Source: Campylobacter sp.
GTDB lineage: Bacteria > Campylobacterota > Campylobacteria > Campylobacterales > Campylobacteraceae
NCBI RefSeq assembly: GCF_017646085.1
Contig: NZ_JAGCNF010000074.1
Location: 1-45,811 of the forward strand
Length of the DNA stretch: 45,811 nt
Direction: 5' to 3'
Made by a program: the position numbers and the translations under genes. Each line of letters opens with the position of its first letter. The first letter of the stretch is position 1. Of this stretch, positions 34,557-45,267 are shown in pieces. Under the pieces are notes generated by a model. That model had not been told where the DNA came from and made no database searches. It saw nothing but the letters and a program-made list of their open reading frames with translations.

Positions 34557-35434
34557 TAAAAAGCTTTTGGCAAAATTACAAGCTAGTATCAAATCCAAGT
34601 ATAACTCCACCTGATATGGTTAGTCGTGCTGGGAATTTAGCCGAGAATGATTTTTTTAATACCATTAGTCAAATTAAAGGGCTAAATATCTATAAAAATA
34701 AACGGGTAAAAGATAGCGAGGCTGGACTTCATGAAATAGATTTTATCATTATAGATGGATTTACAATCTATCTTATAGAGTTTAAGCATTGGGTTGGTAG
34801 TATAGAGATCAAAGGAGATGAATGGATACAAACAACCAAAAAGCGTACTATAGCTCATCAAGATCCGCTTGCTAAACTCATTAGGCATACTCAAATTTTC
34901 AAAGATTTTCTAACTAGTAAAGAGTTTGATCTAAACAATTATACTATTTTGAGTTTTGTAGTTTTTGATAAGACTAGAATTAGTATGTCAAAGCAAATTA
35001 GACAAAATAAACAGATAATAACTAAGCATAATTTTTTAAATACAATTCATAAAAATCATAGCAAAATACGTCCAAATAGCGATGAACAAAATAGATTAAA
35101 AGAGATTCTAAGCTCTATGACTGTATGGTCTAGACTACATCTATATGGCGGAGAAATATTAACTGGATCTATACGCTACTTCTTAATTGGTAGTAAAAAG
35201 AAAAAGCTACCAAAACATTTTAGAGTAAATTTAGATCTAAACTGGCAAAGAAATAGTACAATAAGCTTTATTAATGCACTATTTGGCAAACGAAAAAAAC
35301 TTAAAATCAAATCTAAAATATACAAAATTCATCCAAACGACAGTGTAGGATTTATTCAAGCTGGTGGATATGGAATCAAACATATTAAATTTGGTTTAAT
35401 AGAAAAAATAGTAAAAGATGATGAAATCATCTAA
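34553..35434 (+). CDS. NERD-domain (nuclease-related) protein
   Basis: A 293-residue protein with an N-terminal NERD domain (about 25-140), related to PD-(D/E)XK nucleases. Likely active-site residues are Glu31, Asp63 (HEIDFIIIDG) and the Glu76-x-Lys78 pair (YLIEFKHW). A basic C-terminal region (from about residue 215; KKKLPKHFRV, GKRKKLKIKSKIYK) may bind nucleic acid. The ATG overlaps the TcdA-like stop by 4 nt, and its 3' end overlaps the convergent TsaC-like gene by 8 nt. The function of NERD proteins is unknown; nucleic-acid processing is inferred from the fold. Confidence 0.8.
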   Translation: MIKSFWQNYKLVSNPSITPPDMVSRAGNLAENDFFNTISQIKGLNIYKNKRVKDSEAGLHEIDFIIIDGFTIYLIEFKHWVGSIEIKGDEWIQTTKKRTIAHQDPLAKLIRHTQIFKDFLTSKEFDLNNYTILSFVVFDKTRISMSKQIRQNKQIITKHNFLNTIHKNHSKIRPNSDEQNRLKEILSSMTVWSRLHLYGGEILTGSIRYFLIGSKKKKLPKHFRVNLDLNWQRNSTISFINALFGKRKKLKIKSKIYKIHPNDSVGFIQAGGYGIKHIKFGLIEKIVKDDEII

Positions 35435-35849
35435 TTTTTTTTATATTTGTTTTAGAGATTTTATATATTTTTGAGGCTTGTGCTGGGGTGAATTTTGTAT
35501 CTATAATTATATCAGCATTAGCTACTGCAAATTCGATATCAAATGCCTTTTTATGAGGGTTTGCACTAGTAGAATATGCCCACCCTAACTTATCTAATAA
35601 CTTAGTGTGTGGATGATCTTTTACCACTCTTATAGCTTGTGAGTTTGGGTAGATAAATGTTGTTTTTTTGGAACGGCGGATTAAATTTTTATATTTTTTA
35701 GGTATTCGTGAAAAGTTTTGCAAATTTCTAAATTTGCTAACACATATTAAGCACGGCTGATTTAATGGACGATTTTTAATAGCATTTAACTTTTTTAAAT
35801 CTTGACTTAAAAATCCAACTGTTGTATCAGTTTGTGCTAGATAGATCAT
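35427..35849 (-). CDS. Short TsaC/YrdC/Sua5-family protein
   Basis: A 140-residue YrdC-fold protein. It keeps the diagnostic QTDTTVGF (usually PTDTVYGL), AIKNRP (KxR) and STSAN blocks that bind ATP and threonyl carbonate intermediates. TsaC makes threonylcarbamoyl-AMP for tRNA t6A37. E. coli TsaC is about 190 residues, so roughly 50 residues of the central region are missing. The short form may be the normal Campylobacter enzyme or a paralogue. Located 46 nt after carB, with a weak AGGA site and a stem-loop between. Confidence 0.75.
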   Translation of the reverse strand: MIYLAQTDTTVGFLSQDLKKLNAIKNRPLNQPCLICVSKFRNLQNFSRIPKKYKNLIRRSKKTTFIYPNSQAIRVVKDHPHTKLLDKLGWAYSTSANPHKKAFDIEFAVANADIIIDTKFTPAQASKIYKISKTNIKKIR

Positions 35850-35867
35850 TTAAATATATCCTAAAGG

Positions 35868-35889
35868 TTGCCACGACTAAGCGTGGCAA
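35868..35889 (-). terminator. Stem-loop between carB and the TsaC-like gene
   Basis: TTGCCACG (35868-35875) and CGTGGCAA (35882-35889) form a perfect 8-bp, comparatively GC-rich stem with a 6-nt loop. It lies a few bases past the carB stop. No U-tract follows on the minus strand, so it may be a partial terminator, a processing site or a 3'-end protector. Confidence 0.55.
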
Positions 35890-35895
35890 ATCTCT

Positions 35896-38800
35896 TTATC
35901 TATTTAAATACTCTTGCAGGCTCTTAACCTCTAAGGCTGCTTCATTTGAACTAATTGACTCAGCTGCTTTTAGGGCTGCATTCATATTTGTAAAGTATGG
36001 AATTTTAAATCTTAATACAGCTTGGCGAATCTTAACTGCATCACTTGTACTACTTTTAGAATCACTTGTATTTACCGCTAGTGCAATTTGTGAATTCTTT
36101 AGTTTATCTTCGATGTTTGGACGACCCTCGCTAATTTTATAAACCATCTCACATTTGACTCCAGCTTGAGCTAAAGTTTTATATGTACCGCCAGTTGCTA
36201 CGATCTCAAAACCTAGATTTTCAAATTTTTTAGCCAATTCAATACCACGACCTTTATCAGCATCAGCTAGACTAATAAATACTGTTCCGCTACTTGGTAG
36301 GATATTTTTTGCTGCAATTTGCGATTTTACAAAGCTCTTTTCAAAGCTATCACTAATACCCATAACCTCACCAGTACTTTTCATCTCTGGCCCTAAGATT
36401 AGATCAGCTCCACTTAATTTATTAAATGGAAATACGCTCTCTTTAACGCATACTACGCCATTTAAACTAGGTTTATAAATTTCACCATCAAATTTAACTA
36501 CTTTAAACTGATCATAAAACTCAAGTGCCTCTTTTAAATTACCTTGCCACATTACACGTGTTGCTACCTTGGCCATTGGTAAGCCTGTAGCTTTACTAAC
36601 AAATGGCACTGTACGGCTAGCTCTTGGATTGACCTCAATAATATATAACTTATCATTATATACTGCAAATTGAATATTCATAAGTCCAACTACGCCTAAT
36701 TTTAATGCAATATCTTTTGTACAGCTCTCTACTTGAGCAATAATCTCTTTAGAAAGGTTGCGAGGAGGAAGAATACTAGCACTATCGCCACTATGAATTC
36801 CAGCTTCTTCTATATGCTCCATAATCGCACCAATATACACATCCTTGCCATCGCTAATAGCATCTACATCAAGCTCAGTTGCATCTTGCAAAAACTTATC
36901 AAGTAAAACTGGAGAGTTATTACTAACCCTAACTGCTTCGCTCATATACTCTTTAAGCTCAAGTTCGCTATGAACTCTTCTCATTGCTCTACCGCCTAAT
37001 ACATAACTAGGACGAACTAAAACCGGATAGCCGATTTTATTTGCTTTTTCTAATGCTTCAGACTCGCTAATAGCAGTATCATTATCAGGTTGAGCTACAT
37101 TAACTGAGCGGATAAACTCACTAAATTTCTTTCTATCTTCAGCAACATCAATCACTCTAGCTGTAGTTCCAATTATCTTCGCACCAATCATTGATAGACG
37201 TTTAGAAAATTTAAGCGGTGTCTGTCCGCCAAAATGAACAATAACACCATCTGGATTTTCACGCTCAATTACTGCTCTTAAATGTTCAAAATCAATTGGT
37301 TCAAAATATAAAATATCACTAGTATCATAGTCAGTTGATACAGTTTCGGGATTACAATTATACATAATAGTTGTAACACCTAAATCTTTTAAAGCATAAC
37401 TAGCATGCACGCAACAATAATCAAACTCAATACCTTGACCTATACGGTTAGGACCACCACCAATAATTAAAACCTTTTTATTACTATTATTTGTAGGTAA
37501 ATTTGGTAAATTTGGCGTAATATTTGTGCTACTATATAGATATGGAGTTAGTGCTGGAAACTCACCACCGCAAGTATCAACTTCGCTATACTCTAAGCCG
37601 ATTTGGTGACGCATTCTAGCATAATATATATCATTTTGACTTAGTTCTAGATTGTCTTTAGCGTTAATTAAATGCGCTATCATCTTATCACTAAAGCCCC
37701 AAGTTTTAGCTTTTCTTAGCAACTCTTTATCATTTAAAATATCCATATCAATACGGTCTTCAAATTCAATTATCTCATAAATTTGAGTTAAGAACCATCT
37801 ATCGATCTTAGTTAATTCATATACATCTTCTACGCTTTTACCATTTCTAAAAGCTTGAGCAATATACAAGATTCTATTTTCATGACCATTTCTTAATCCA
37901 AAAACTAAATCCTCATCGCTTAAATTTAGATGATTAAATCCACTATAATCTTTTTCTAAACTACAAAGAGCTTTTTGAACACTCTCTTTAAAGCTTCTAC
38001 CAATTGCCATTACTTCACCAACACTCTTCATCGCAGTGCCTAGATATGGATTAGAACCTGGGAATTTCTCAAAAGTAAATCTAGGAATTTTAGTTACTAT
38101 ATAATCAATCACTGGCTCAAAGCTTGCTGGGGTTCCTGTAATGTCATTTTTAATCTCATCAAGAGTAAAGCCAACAGCTAGCATAGTTGCTACCTTGGCA
38201 ATTGGGTAGCCTGTAGCCTTACTTGCTAAAGCCGAGCTTCTACTTACACGTGGGTTCATCTCAATTACTGTCATTCGACCATTCTTTGGATTTACAGCAA
38301 ATTGAACATTACTACCACCAGTATCAACACCGATCTCACGTAGGATTTTAAAACTAGCATCACGCATATACTGATACTCTTTATCAGTTAGCGTAAGAGC
38401 TGGAGCTACCGTTATAGAATCACCCGTATGTACGCCCATTGGGTCAAAATTTTCAATCGAGCATACAATAATACAGTTATCAGCTCTATCTCTGATAACC
38501 TCCATCTCATACTCTTTCCATCCTAGCAAACTCTCTTCTATTAAAATTTCGTTAATCGGACTAGCCTCAATTCCACTCTCGGCAATATCTCTAAATTCAT
38601 CAAGGTTATATGCCACACCGCTACCAGCGCCGCCAAGAGTATAGCTCGCTCTAATAATAAGCGGAAATCCAATTTCATTAGCAGCTTTTAGAGCCTCCTC
38701 CATATTGTATGCATACATAGATTTTGGTAGATCCATACCGATTTTAATCATAGCCTCTTTAAATGCCACTCTATCTTCACCTTTTTTGATAGCTTCTGGA

Positions 38801-39150
38801 TTGGCACCTAGAAATTTAACATTTCCAAGCATATTGTTTTCATAAAGCTCCATAGCTACATTTAAAGCAACCTGACCGCCCATTGTAGGCAAGAGTGCAT
38901 CTACATTCTCTTTTTTAATAATTCTACTAATGCTCTCTTTGGTGATAGGCTCGATATATGTCGCATCGGCAAAATCTGGGTCTGTCATAATTGTGGCTGG
39001 ATTTGAGTTAATTAGTACTACTCTATAGCCTAACTCTTTTAAAGTCTTAGCAGCTTGAGTCCCACTGTAGTCAAATTCGCAAGCCTGGCCGATGATAATA
39101 GGGCCACTACCTATTAACAAAATCGTCTTGATATCGTCTCTTTTTGGCAT
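35896..39150 (-). CDS. carB: Carbamoyl-phosphate synthase large subunit CarB
   Basis: A 1084-residue enzyme with two ATP-grasp halves, each starting with a similar motif ([44 protein letters not shown]), and a C-terminal allosteric MGS-like domain from about residue 940. It makes carbamoyl phosphate for arginine and pyrimidines together with CarA, which is not in the window. An upstream ATG at 39168 exists, but GAGGT 6 nt before the ATG at 39150 and the product [14 protein letters not shown], which matches the usual MPKR start, favour 39150. A TATAAT lies at 39225-39230 (minus). Confidence 0.96.
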   Translation of the reverse strand: MPKRDDIKTILLIGSGPIIIGQACEFDYSGTQAAKTLKELGYRVVLINSNPATIMTDPDFADATYIEPITKESISRIIKKENVDALLPTMGGQVALNVAMELYENNMLGNVKFLGANPEAIKKGEDRVAFKEAMIKIGMDLPKSMYAYNMEEALKAANEIGFPLIIRASYTLGGAGSGVAYNLDEFRDIAESGIEASPINEILIEESLLGWKEYEMEVIRDRADNCIIVCSIENFDPMGVHTGDSITVAPALTLTDKEYQYMRDASFKILREIGVDTGGSNVQFAVNPKNGRMTVIEMNPRVSRSSALASKATGYPIAKVATMLAVGFTLDEIKNDITGTPASFEPVIDYIVTKIPRFTFEKFPGSNPYLGTAMKSVGEVMAIGRSFKESVQKALCSLEKDYSGFNHLNLSDEDLVFGLRNGHENRILYIAQAFRNGKSVEDVYELTKIDRWFLTQIYEIIEFEDRIDMDILNDKELLRKAKTWGFSDKMIAHLINAKDNLELSQNDIYYARMRHQIGLEYSEVDTCGGEFPALTPYLYSSTNITPNLPNLPTNNSNKKVLIIGGGPNRIGQGIEFDYCCVHASYALKDLGVTTIMYNCNPETVSTDYDTSDILYFEPIDFEHLRAVIERENPDGVIVHFGGQTPLKFSKRLSMIGAKIIGTTARVIDVAEDRKKFSEFIRSVNVAQPDNDTAISESEALEKANKIGYPVLVRPSYVLGGRAMRRVHSELELKEYMSEAVRVSNNSPVLLDKFLQDATELDVDAISDGKDVYIGAIMEHIEEAGIHSGDSASILPPRNLSKEIIAQVESCTKDIALKLGVVGLMNIQFAVYNDKLYIIEVNPRASRTVPFVSKATGLPMAKVATRVMWQGNLKEALEFYDQFKVVKFDGEIYKPSLNGVVCVKESVFPFNKLSGADLILGPEMKSTGEVMGISDSFEKSFVKSQIAAKNILPSSGTVFISLADADKGRGIELAKKFENLGFEIVATGGTYKTLAQAGVKCEMVYKISEGRPNIEDKLKNSQIALAVNTSDSKSSTSDAVKIRQAVLRFKIPYFTNMNAALKAAESISSNEAALEVKSLQEYLNR

Positions 39151-39224
39151 AGTTCTACCTCTTTTCATTTATATGCATTTTTGGGTTATCAATTTATTTT
39201 GATTTCAAATAAAAACTAAGCGTA

Positions 39225-39230
39225 ATTATA
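39225..39230 (-). promoter_or_regulatory. Putative -10 box of carB
   Basis: Minus-strand TATAAT in the 169-nt gap between mreC and carB, 74 nt before the carB ATG. The gap otherwise has no convincing gene; an AAAAAGGAGG on the plus strand (39256-39265) precedes no usable start codon. Confidence 0.4.
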
Positions 39231-39319
39231 TTTAATTGTAGATAAAAATCAGCATAAAAAGGAGGAAAATTTACTGTTAAATTTAGCAATTTATATTAAA
39301 TTTAATCAAAATAGTAAAG

Positions 39320-40066
39320 CTATTGATTTGTTACAACATAAAGATAGCTTGGGACTTGAATTTTCAAATCAGTTTCTACAATTGCGCTTTTATATAGTTC
39401 TTCTTCATAGACTTTGGTAATTTTACCTACTGGAACACCGCTAAAAAATATCCCATCAAGCCCACTAGTATAAACCTCATCGCCGACTTTTGGGCTTAGC
39501 CATTGAGCAATAAATTTAACTACAATATTCTTGCCATTTCCTGTAGCAATTCCTGCTATGCGCTGCTCTCCTATACTAACTGAAAATGTCGATTTTGGAT
39601 CTGTTTGTAATAGAGCAAGCGGACTGCCATCTTTATTTATCACGATTCCAGCGGTTTTACCCTGTGAGATTAAGCCATAGATTTTATTTTCATCAAATTC
39701 ATCAAAATCAATCCAAACCTTATCATGATCGCCAATATTCATATATGATAATGCACGAACCAACTGGATATTTGGTGCAAATTTAGTAGAGTTTTGCTCA
39801 TTTAATAAAGCATCAAGCTTATAAGCAAAAGCTGAAAGTAGCGTAACAGAGCGCTCTAATTCAATATTTTGTTCTCTAAGCGCTCTTATCTCGCTGGTTT
39901 GATTAAAATGTTCATTGATAGTATCTATGATAAAATCCCTGCTATCTTGGTATAAAGATAGTGTAAGCTTAACCCCACTCATCACTACACTTCTAGCATA
40001 ATCACTTAAGTAAAAAGATATAAAACCTAAGCAGATAACTATCAATAAGAATTTAAGTTTATTCAT
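39320..40066 (-). CDS. mreC: Rod shape-determining protein MreC
   Basis: A 248-residue bitopic membrane protein. One N-terminal helix (about 5-22) is followed by a coiled coil (about 55-80, [16 protein letters not shown]) and the periplasmic beta-barrel pair with [30 protein letters not shown] and [23 protein letters not shown]. MreC links MreB to wall synthesis enzymes. It overlaps mreB by 8 nt. Confidence 0.93.
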   Translation of the reverse strand: MNKLKFLLIVICLGFISFYLSDYARSVVMSGVKLTLSLYQDSRDFIIDTINEHFNQTSEIRALREQNIELERSVTLLSAFAYKLDALLNEQNSTKFAPNIQLVRALSYMNIGDHDKVWIDFDEFDENKIYGLISQGKTAGIVINKDGSPLALLQTDPKSTFSVSIGEQRIAGIATGNGKNIVVKFIAQWLSPKVGDEVYTSGLDGIFFSGVPVGKITKVYEEELYKSAIVETDLKIQVPSYLYVVTNQ

Positions 40067-41093
40067 TGATTAATTGGTGTAAAAGCCCTATCTCTTCTAA
40101 AGCCTTACCGGTACCTCTAGCCACTGCAAGAAGCGGTTCATCAGCTACATATACAGGCAACTTAACAATATCAGATAGATACTTATCTAGCCCCCTAATA
40201 AGCGCTCCACCACCGGTTAACACGACACCACGCTCAACTATATCACCAGCTAAATCAGGCGGCATATTTTCTAAAACTGTTTTTAACGCATCAGCAATCT
40301 CTTTTAAAGACTCTCTCATTGCCTCTCTAATATCTTCACTAGTGATTTCAATACGGCTCAATAAGCCACTTACTTGATCTCGTCCTTTTATAACCATAGA
40401 TAGCTCTTTAGGCAACTGGATCGCTGAGCCGATTTTGATTTTTATCTCTTCACCATTTCTCTCACCAATTAATAGATTAAATTTCTCTTTTACATAGTTT
40501 ACAATGCTTGCATCAAGCTTATCTCCTGCAGTCCTAATGCTTTTAGAAATTACCAAACCTCCCAAAGATACCACGCCAATCTCAGTTGTACCACCTCCGA
40601 TATCAACTACTAAACTGCCTTGCGGTTCACGAACCGGCAAATTTGCTCCAATTGCTGCAGCCATAGGTTCTTCAATTAAAAAAACCTCTCTCGCTCCAGC
40701 TGATAACGCACTTTCTCTTACAGCTTTTCTCTCTACTTGAGTTAATCCATATGGTACAGAGATAATAATTCTAGGGCGTAAAAATGTCTTTCTTCTATGA
40801 GTCTTTTCGATAAAATATCTAATCATTTTCTCAGTCATATCAAAATCAGCTATAACTCCATCTCTCATCGGTCTAATAGCTTCTATATCACCTGGAGTCT
40901 TACCTACCATCTCCTTAGCATCCTGTCCAACTGCTAGTATCTTTTGCTTACCATACTTCTCTCTTTGAACTGCTACGACGCTTGGTTCGTTAATTACAAT
41001 ACCTTTATCTTTTATTAAAACCAATGTATTTGCCGTGCCTAAATCAATACCCATATCACTTGAAAAAAGTCCTACTAGTTGGTCTAAAATCAT
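40059..41093 (-). CDS. mreB: Actin-like cell shape protein MreB
   Basis: A 344-residue bacterial actin. [15 protein letters not shown] is phosphate loop 1, [18 protein letters not shown] is phosphate loop 2, and [18 protein letters not shown] is the adenosine motif. It forms membrane filaments that guide lateral wall growth. It lies 10 nt after clpX. Confidence 0.97.
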   Translation of the reverse strand: MILDQLVGLFSSDMGIDLGTANTLVLIKDKGIVINEPSVVAVQREKYGKQKILAVGQDAKEMVGKTPGDIEAIRPMRDGVIADFDMTEKMIRYFIEKTHRRKTFLRPRIIISVPYGLTQVERKAVRESALSAGAREVFLIEEPMAAAIGANLPVREPQGSLVVDIGGGTTEIGVVSLGGLVISKSIRTAGDKLDASIVNYVKEKFNLLIGERNGEEIKIKIGSAIQLPKELSMVIKGRDQVSGLLSRIEITSEDIREAMRESLKEIADALKTVLENMPPDLAGDIVERGVVLTGGGALIRGLDKYLSDIVKLPVYVADEPLLAVARGTGKALEEIGLLHQLINE

Positions 41094-41103
41094 ATATCCC
41101 CTT

Positions 41104-42318
41104 TTATTTTACTTTCATTAATAACGGCTTTGCTTCGCCATCAATTACACTTTTTGATATTATTACATCATAGCCATTTAGTTCTGGAAGGTCATACATA
41201 ATATCTATCATAACATCTTCCATTATGCTTCTTAGGCCTCTTGCTCCGGTTTTGCGTTTGATAGCTTGATTTGCTACCTCTTTAATCGCCTCATCTTCAA
41301 ATTTAAGCCTAGCCCCATCAATAGCAAAAAGCTTTTCATACTGCCTTAAAAGTGCATTTTTTGGCTGAGTTAATATTCTTATCATATCCTCAGTCGTAAT
41401 TTCATTTAAAGTAGTAATAGCATGCAATCTACCAATAAGCTCAGGAATAAGTCCAAAATGTACTAAATCATCAGGCTCTACAAGACTAAGCAAATTTGTC
41501 TTCTCGCTTTTGCCTCGTTTTTCTTGGCCAAAACCTAAAACATTCTTACCCAATCTTCGCTCGATTATATCTTTTAGCCCATCAAATGCACCACCGCACA
41601 CAAATAAAATATTTGTAGTATCTATTTGAATAAATTCTTGATTTGGATGTTTTCTGCCACCTTTTGGCGGAATATTTACTACACTACCTTCGATAATTTT
41701 TAACAAGGCTTGTTGAACACCCTCGCCGCTTACATCACGGGTAATTGAACGATTCTCACCCATTCTAGCAATCTTATCAATCTCATCTACAAAAACAATC
41801 CCTTGTTGCGCTCTAGCTACATCTCCACCAGCTGCATTTAAAAGCTTAGTTAAGATATTTTCTACATCTTCGCCTACATATCCAGCCTCGGTTAAACTTG
41901 TAGCATCGCAAATAGCAATTGGTACATCTAAAAATCTAGCCAAAGTCTGCGCCATCAAGGTCTTACCACTTCCAGTTGGGCCAATTAGTAAAATATTTGA
42001 TTTTGAAATTTCGGTATCATCTTCGATACTATGCTGCTTAAATATTCTTTTATAATGATTATAAACTCCTACGCTAAAGACTTTTTTGGCTCTTTCTTGA
42101 CCAATTACATAATCATCTAAAACTCCCTTTAAGATCTTTGGCGTAATATCTTTATAATCCATTGCCGGTTGGCTATTTAATCCTATTTCATCACCATGAA
42201 CTGCATTATATGCTGCATCTACGCAAAATTCGCATATAAATGAGCTATCACTCTCATTAGCTAAAAGTTTTCTATCATTTGCTTCGCTCTCACCGCAAAA
42301 ACTACACTTTCTAGCCAT
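41104..42318 (-). CDS. clpX: ATP-dependent Clp protease unfoldase ClpX
   Basis: A 404-residue AAA+ unfoldase. The N-terminal zinc-binding domain has four cysteines (Cys5, Cys8, Cys29, Cys32). Walker A is [12 protein letters not shown], Walker B is [11 protein letters not shown], the ClpP-binding loop is LGFGQ, and [19 protein letters not shown] is sensor 2. Pore loop GYVGED is present. It shares one base with lpxA (TAATG). Confidence 0.97.
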   Translation of the reverse strand: MARKCSFCGESEANDRKLLANESDSSFICEFCVDAAYNAVHGDEIGLNSQPAMDYKDITPKILKGVLDDYVIGQERAKKVFSVGVYNHYKRIFKQHSIEDDTEISKSNILLIGPTGSGKTLMAQTLARFLDVPIAICDATSLTEAGYVGEDVENILTKLLNAAGGDVARAQQGIVFVDEIDKIARMGENRSITRDVSGEGVQQALLKIIEGSVVNIPPKGGRKHPNQEFIQIDTTNILFVCGGAFDGLKDIIERRLGKNVLGFGQEKRGKSEKTNLLSLVEPDDLVHFGLIPELIGRLHAITTLNEITTEDMIRILTQPKNALLRQYEKLFAIDGARLKFEDEAIKEVANQAIKRKTGARGLRSIMEDVMIDIMYDLPELNGYDVIISKSVIDGEAKPLLMKVK

Positions 42319-43103
42319 TAATCTCTCCCTTTATCAAGCGGTATTCCTCGTTTTGTATTTATGATAAATTCACACATTTTTTTAGCTTCTATGGTAGGGT
42401 TTTGTTCTAAAAGTTCCAAGGCTCTATCTTTTAATCCTCCACCACTTCTAAATAGAAATTTATAAGCCTTATTAATATCCTCAACCGTATCTTTATCAAA
42501 TCTTCTACGAATTCCGACTAAATTTAAACTTCTAATATAGGCCCTATTGCCCTCAGCTAAGCAAAATGGTACAACATCTTGACTAAGTGCTGAAGCGCCA
42601 GCTATCATACAACTCTCACCAATATGAACAAACTGATGAACTGGGGTAAGCCCACCAATTACAGCATAATCATCAACTATAACATGCCCAGCAAGAGTTA
42701 CACCATTAGCCAAAATAATCCCATCACCAAGACGACAATCATGAGCTATGTGTGTATAAGCCATTATAAAATTATCATTGCCGATTATGGTATATCCATC
42801 ACCTTTTTTGGTGCCTGAATTTATTGTAGCAAACTCCCTAATTGTAGCATTAGTACCAATTCTAACCCCACCTGTATCTTCTAAAGAGTGGCTAATATCT
42901 TGAGGTATATCACCTACTATAGCATAACTATAAATTTTACTACCACTACCAATATGGGTATCACCAATGATTCTAGCACCTTGTTTAATAGTTACATTAT
43001 CACCTAAAATTGCTTTTGAACTAACAAAAGCATATGGTTCAATCACGCACCCATCGCCTAAAATTGCACCATCTTCAACTACTGCTGTACTATGAATTTG
43101 CAT
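42318..43103 (-). CDS. lpxA: UDP-N-acetylglucosamine acyltransferase LpxA
   Basis: A 261-residue left-handed beta-helix acyltransferase, the first committed step of lipid A synthesis. Hexapeptide repeats run through residues 1-185. [14 protein letters not shown] holds the catalytic His, and [22 protein letters not shown] is characteristic. A C-terminal helical domain follows. It lies 12 nt after fabZ, the usual fabZ-lpxA pair. Confidence 0.96.
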   Translation of the reverse strand: MQIHSTAVVEDGAILGDGCVIEPYAFVSSKAILGDNVTIKQGARIIGDTHIGSGSKIYSYAIVGDIPQDISHSLEDTGGVRIGTNATIREFATINSGTKKGDGYTIIGNDNFIMAYTHIAHDCRLGDGIILANGVTLAGHVIVDDYAVIGGLTPVHQFVHIGESCMIAGASALSQDVVPFCLAEGNRAYIRSLNLVGIRRRFDKDTVEDINKAYKFLFRSGGGLKDRALELLEQNPTIEAKKMCEFIINTKRGIPLDKGRD

Positions 43104-43115
43104 ATTTTCTACTTA

Positions 43116-43562
43116 TTACTTATCTACGATCATTGCCTTTAGCTCAGCTTCAGCCACTAGTTTATCATCTACATAAGCCTTACCAGCTAAAACCCAAATA
43201 TTTCCCTTATGTTTTAAGACCTCTAAACGGTACTCTAGTTTATCGCCTGGGCGAACCGGGGATCTAAATTTTGCCCCATCGATACTCATAAAATAAACTA
43301 CCTTATCTTCTGCATTAGCTTGTTCAGCCTCACCCATGCTTTTAAAGGCCAAAATACCGCCAGCTTGCGCCATTCCTTCGATTATCATAACGCCTGGATA
43401 TATAGGATGACCTGGAAAGTGACCTTGGAAAACTTGCTCGGCAATTGTTATATTTTTATAACCTTTAATAAATTTGCTAGGTTCTAGCTCAGACACTCTA
43501 TCAATAAGCAAAAATGGATATCTGTGTGGTAATATTTTTTGGATTTCAACTACATCTATCAT
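43116..43562 (-). CDS. fabZ: 3-hydroxyacyl-ACP dehydratase FabZ
   Basis: A 148-residue hot-dog dehydratase of fatty acid elongation. The catalytic His48 is in [21 protein letters not shown] with Glu62. [13 protein letters not shown] is the conserved N-terminus. FabZ and LpxA both use 3-hydroxyacyl-ACP, so their adjacency balances phospholipid and lipid A. A GAGG site and a minus-strand TACAAT box (43590-43595) lie upstream. Confidence 0.96.
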   Translation of the reverse strand: MIDVVEIQKILPHRYPFLLIDRVSELEPSKFIKGYKNITIAEQVFQGHFPGHPIYPGVMIIEGMAQAGGILAFKSMGEAEQANAEDKVVYFMSIDGAKFRSPVRPGDKLEYRLEVLKHKGNIWVLAGKAYVDDKLVAEAELKAMIVDK

Positions 43563-43589
43563 AAAATACCTCGGAATAAAAAGTGCTAG

Positions 43590-43656
43590 ATTGTATCTAA
43601 ATTTAGCAAAATATTAGTTGAATTTTATTAATAATATTAAAAATTTTCGCTAAATT
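43590..43656 (-). promoter_or_regulatory. fabZ promoter region with a 13-bp inverted repeat
   Basis: A minus-strand TACAAT (43590-43595) lies 27 nt before the fabZ ATG. Just upstream, AATTTAGCAAAAT (43600-43612) and ATTTTCGCTAAATT (43643-43656) form an inverted repeat with one inserted base. It lies 14 nt past the queH stop and may terminate queH transcription or be an operator. Confidence 0.45.
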
Positions 43657-43669
43657 CAGATATATTTTT

Positions 43670-44743
43670 TTAAATTTTTACTGCCAACTCTATGCTAGAG
43701 TGGTAAATTTGGCTATTTGCTTCAATTATATATCTACCAGTTTTTATCTCATCTAGCACAATGATTGGACTAAGATTAAAATCTAAACCTGTTAGCATTT
43801 TACGCAATTTTAACTCTTTTTTTATCTTTGGGGGATTAATTAATAATTCCATTATATTTTTATATTTAAAACCGCCAATAGAGTTAAACTTAGCTAAGCT
43901 TATTAGTTTAATATCATCTTTATTTACATTAACTTGCTCGCTTAAAACCTCAATGTTAAACTTAGAACTCTTAAGCTTAAAATGTGAGTAAAAGATAAAA
44001 TAACTAGGTACAACATTAGTATCGACTTTTACCCTTCCAAAATGTAATCTATAATTTAGAATCTTTTGTCTAATTAGATCAAATTCTACCCTTTTTTGTT
44101 CTAGTTTTCTTACTTTTTTATATAATTTTAAACGATAACTGATAGAACCTGGTTGGATTTGAGCGCCAAGTGGTTCGCAAAGCTCGTCTATCACCTCTTC
44201 ATTTTGACGTTGTTTAATTAATCCATATATACAACCGCAGTAGTTTTGATGATAAAGCTTATCTTTTTTAGCTAGTTCAAACTGTCTTTGAGTACCACCA
44301 TTTTTTCTTAAATCTACAGCAATAGCCTCTAGATTAGTCCCTTTTATAGCATTATTGAGCGCATTTTCTAACTGTGTAAAATCCTTTTTAGGACTCATCA
44401 ACAATGTTGTAGTAATCTTTTTACATCCTAATTCCATAGCAGCTTTTGCGCTATTTCCTACACGAAATTCAAAGCAATATTCACAACGTTTACCTTTTTC
44501 TGGCTCATTTTCTAAACCCTTAGTGCCTCTTAGCCACTCTTCATACTCATACTCGCCGCAAATAACCTTTATATCAAGCTGTTTACAACTACGCTTGACA
44601 TCTTTAAATCTTAGCAAAAACTCGCTATATGGATGAATATTTGGATCATAAAAGTAGCCAATAATTCGCTCATTAGGGTATAATTTCTTCAACTCAGCGA
44701 TAAAATAGTGACTATCGACGCTGCAACATATATGAACTAACAA
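43670..44743 (-). CDS. queH: Epoxyqueuosine reductase QueH (long form)
   Basis: A 357-residue DUF208/QueH protein. It carries the conserved cysteines Cys6-Cys7 (MLVHICCSVD), Cys87 and Cys90 (GKRCEYC) and Cys169/Cys171 (NYCGCIYGL), which hold the iron-sulfur cluster and redox sites. QueH reduces epoxyqueuosine in tRNA to queuosine without cobalamin. The ~180-residue C-terminal extension beyond the core has no motif I recognise. The start appears to be TTG, 5 nt after the bcp stop; no in-frame ATG lies nearby. Confidence 0.88.
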   Translation of the reverse strand: MLVHICCSVDSHYFIAELKKLYPNERIIGYFYDPNIHPYSEFLLRFKDVKRSCKQLDIKVICGEYEYEEWLRGTKGLENEPEKGKRCEYCFEFRVGNSAKAAMELGCKKITTTLLMSPKKDFTQLENALNNAIKGTNLEAIAVDLRKNGGTQRQFELAKKDKLYHQNYCGCIYGLIKQRQNEEVIDELCEPLGAQIQPGSISYRLKLYKKVRKLEQKRVEFDLIRQKILNYRLHFGRVKVDTNVVPSYFIFYSHFKLKSSKFNIEVLSEQVNVNKDDIKLISLAKFNSIGGFKYKNIMELLINPPKIKKELKLRKMLTGLDFNLSPIIVLDEIKTGRYIIEANSQIYHSSIELAVKI

Positions 44744-44748
44744 ATTAA

Positions 44749-45267
44749 CTACTTTACTAAATCGGCTAAAACTTTGGCAGCGTGACCGGCAGCTTTTACA
44801 CTTTTATAGACTTTTGCGATCTTACCTTCTTTATCTATAACAAATGTCGTTCTTACAATCCCTAGATACTCTTTGCCATAATTTTTACGAACCTGCCACA
44901 CGCCATACGCTTTTGCTACATCTTTATTAATATCACTCAATAAAATATGCTTTAAATTTTGCTTAATAATAAATCCACTATGGCTCTTAACGCTATCTGG
45001 GCTAACTCCTACAATCACAGTATCATTGGCTATAAATTCATCATAATTTGCACTAAATTCACACGCCTCAGTTGTGCATCCTGGCGTATTATCCTTAGGA
45101 TAAAAGTATAATACTACATTTTTACCTCTAAAATCTCTTAAACTAATACTTACTCCATCGCTATTTTCTAGACTAAATTCTGGAGCTATGTCGCCAGCTG
45201 CTAAAATTACTTTACGATCAATATCTTCTTGATTAAATACTGTAGCTTCTTTTATTTTTTCAGCCAT
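44749..45267 (-). CDS. bcp: Thiol peroxidase of the BCP/PrxQ type
   Basis: A 172-residue peroxiredoxin. The peroxidatic Cys64 and resolving Cys69 lie in PKDNTPGCTTEACEF, the 1-4 spacing of the PrxQ subgroup. It reduces peroxides using thioredoxin. It overlaps the tautomerase gene by one base and precedes queH by 5 nt. Confidence 0.95.
   Translation of the reverse strand: MAEKIKEATVFNQEDIDRKVILAAGDIAPEFSLENSDGVSISLRDFRGKNVVLYFYPKDNTPGCTTEACEFSANYDEFIANDTVIVGVSPDSVKSHSGFIIKQNLKHILLSDINKDVAKAYGVWQVRKNYGKEYLGIVRTTFVIDKEGKIAKVYKSVKAAGHAAKVLADLVK

Noticed and set aside
39151-39168. Six-codon upstream extension of carB from an earlier ATG
   Set aside because: The extension contains the GAGGT ribosome binding site of the second ATG, which gives the conserved MPKR start.
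39256-39420. AAAAAGGAGG on the plus strand followed by a 48-codon open frame antisense to the end of mreC
   Set aside because: The only start in register is CTG at 39274 with no other support; the motif is likely chance in a non-coding gap.
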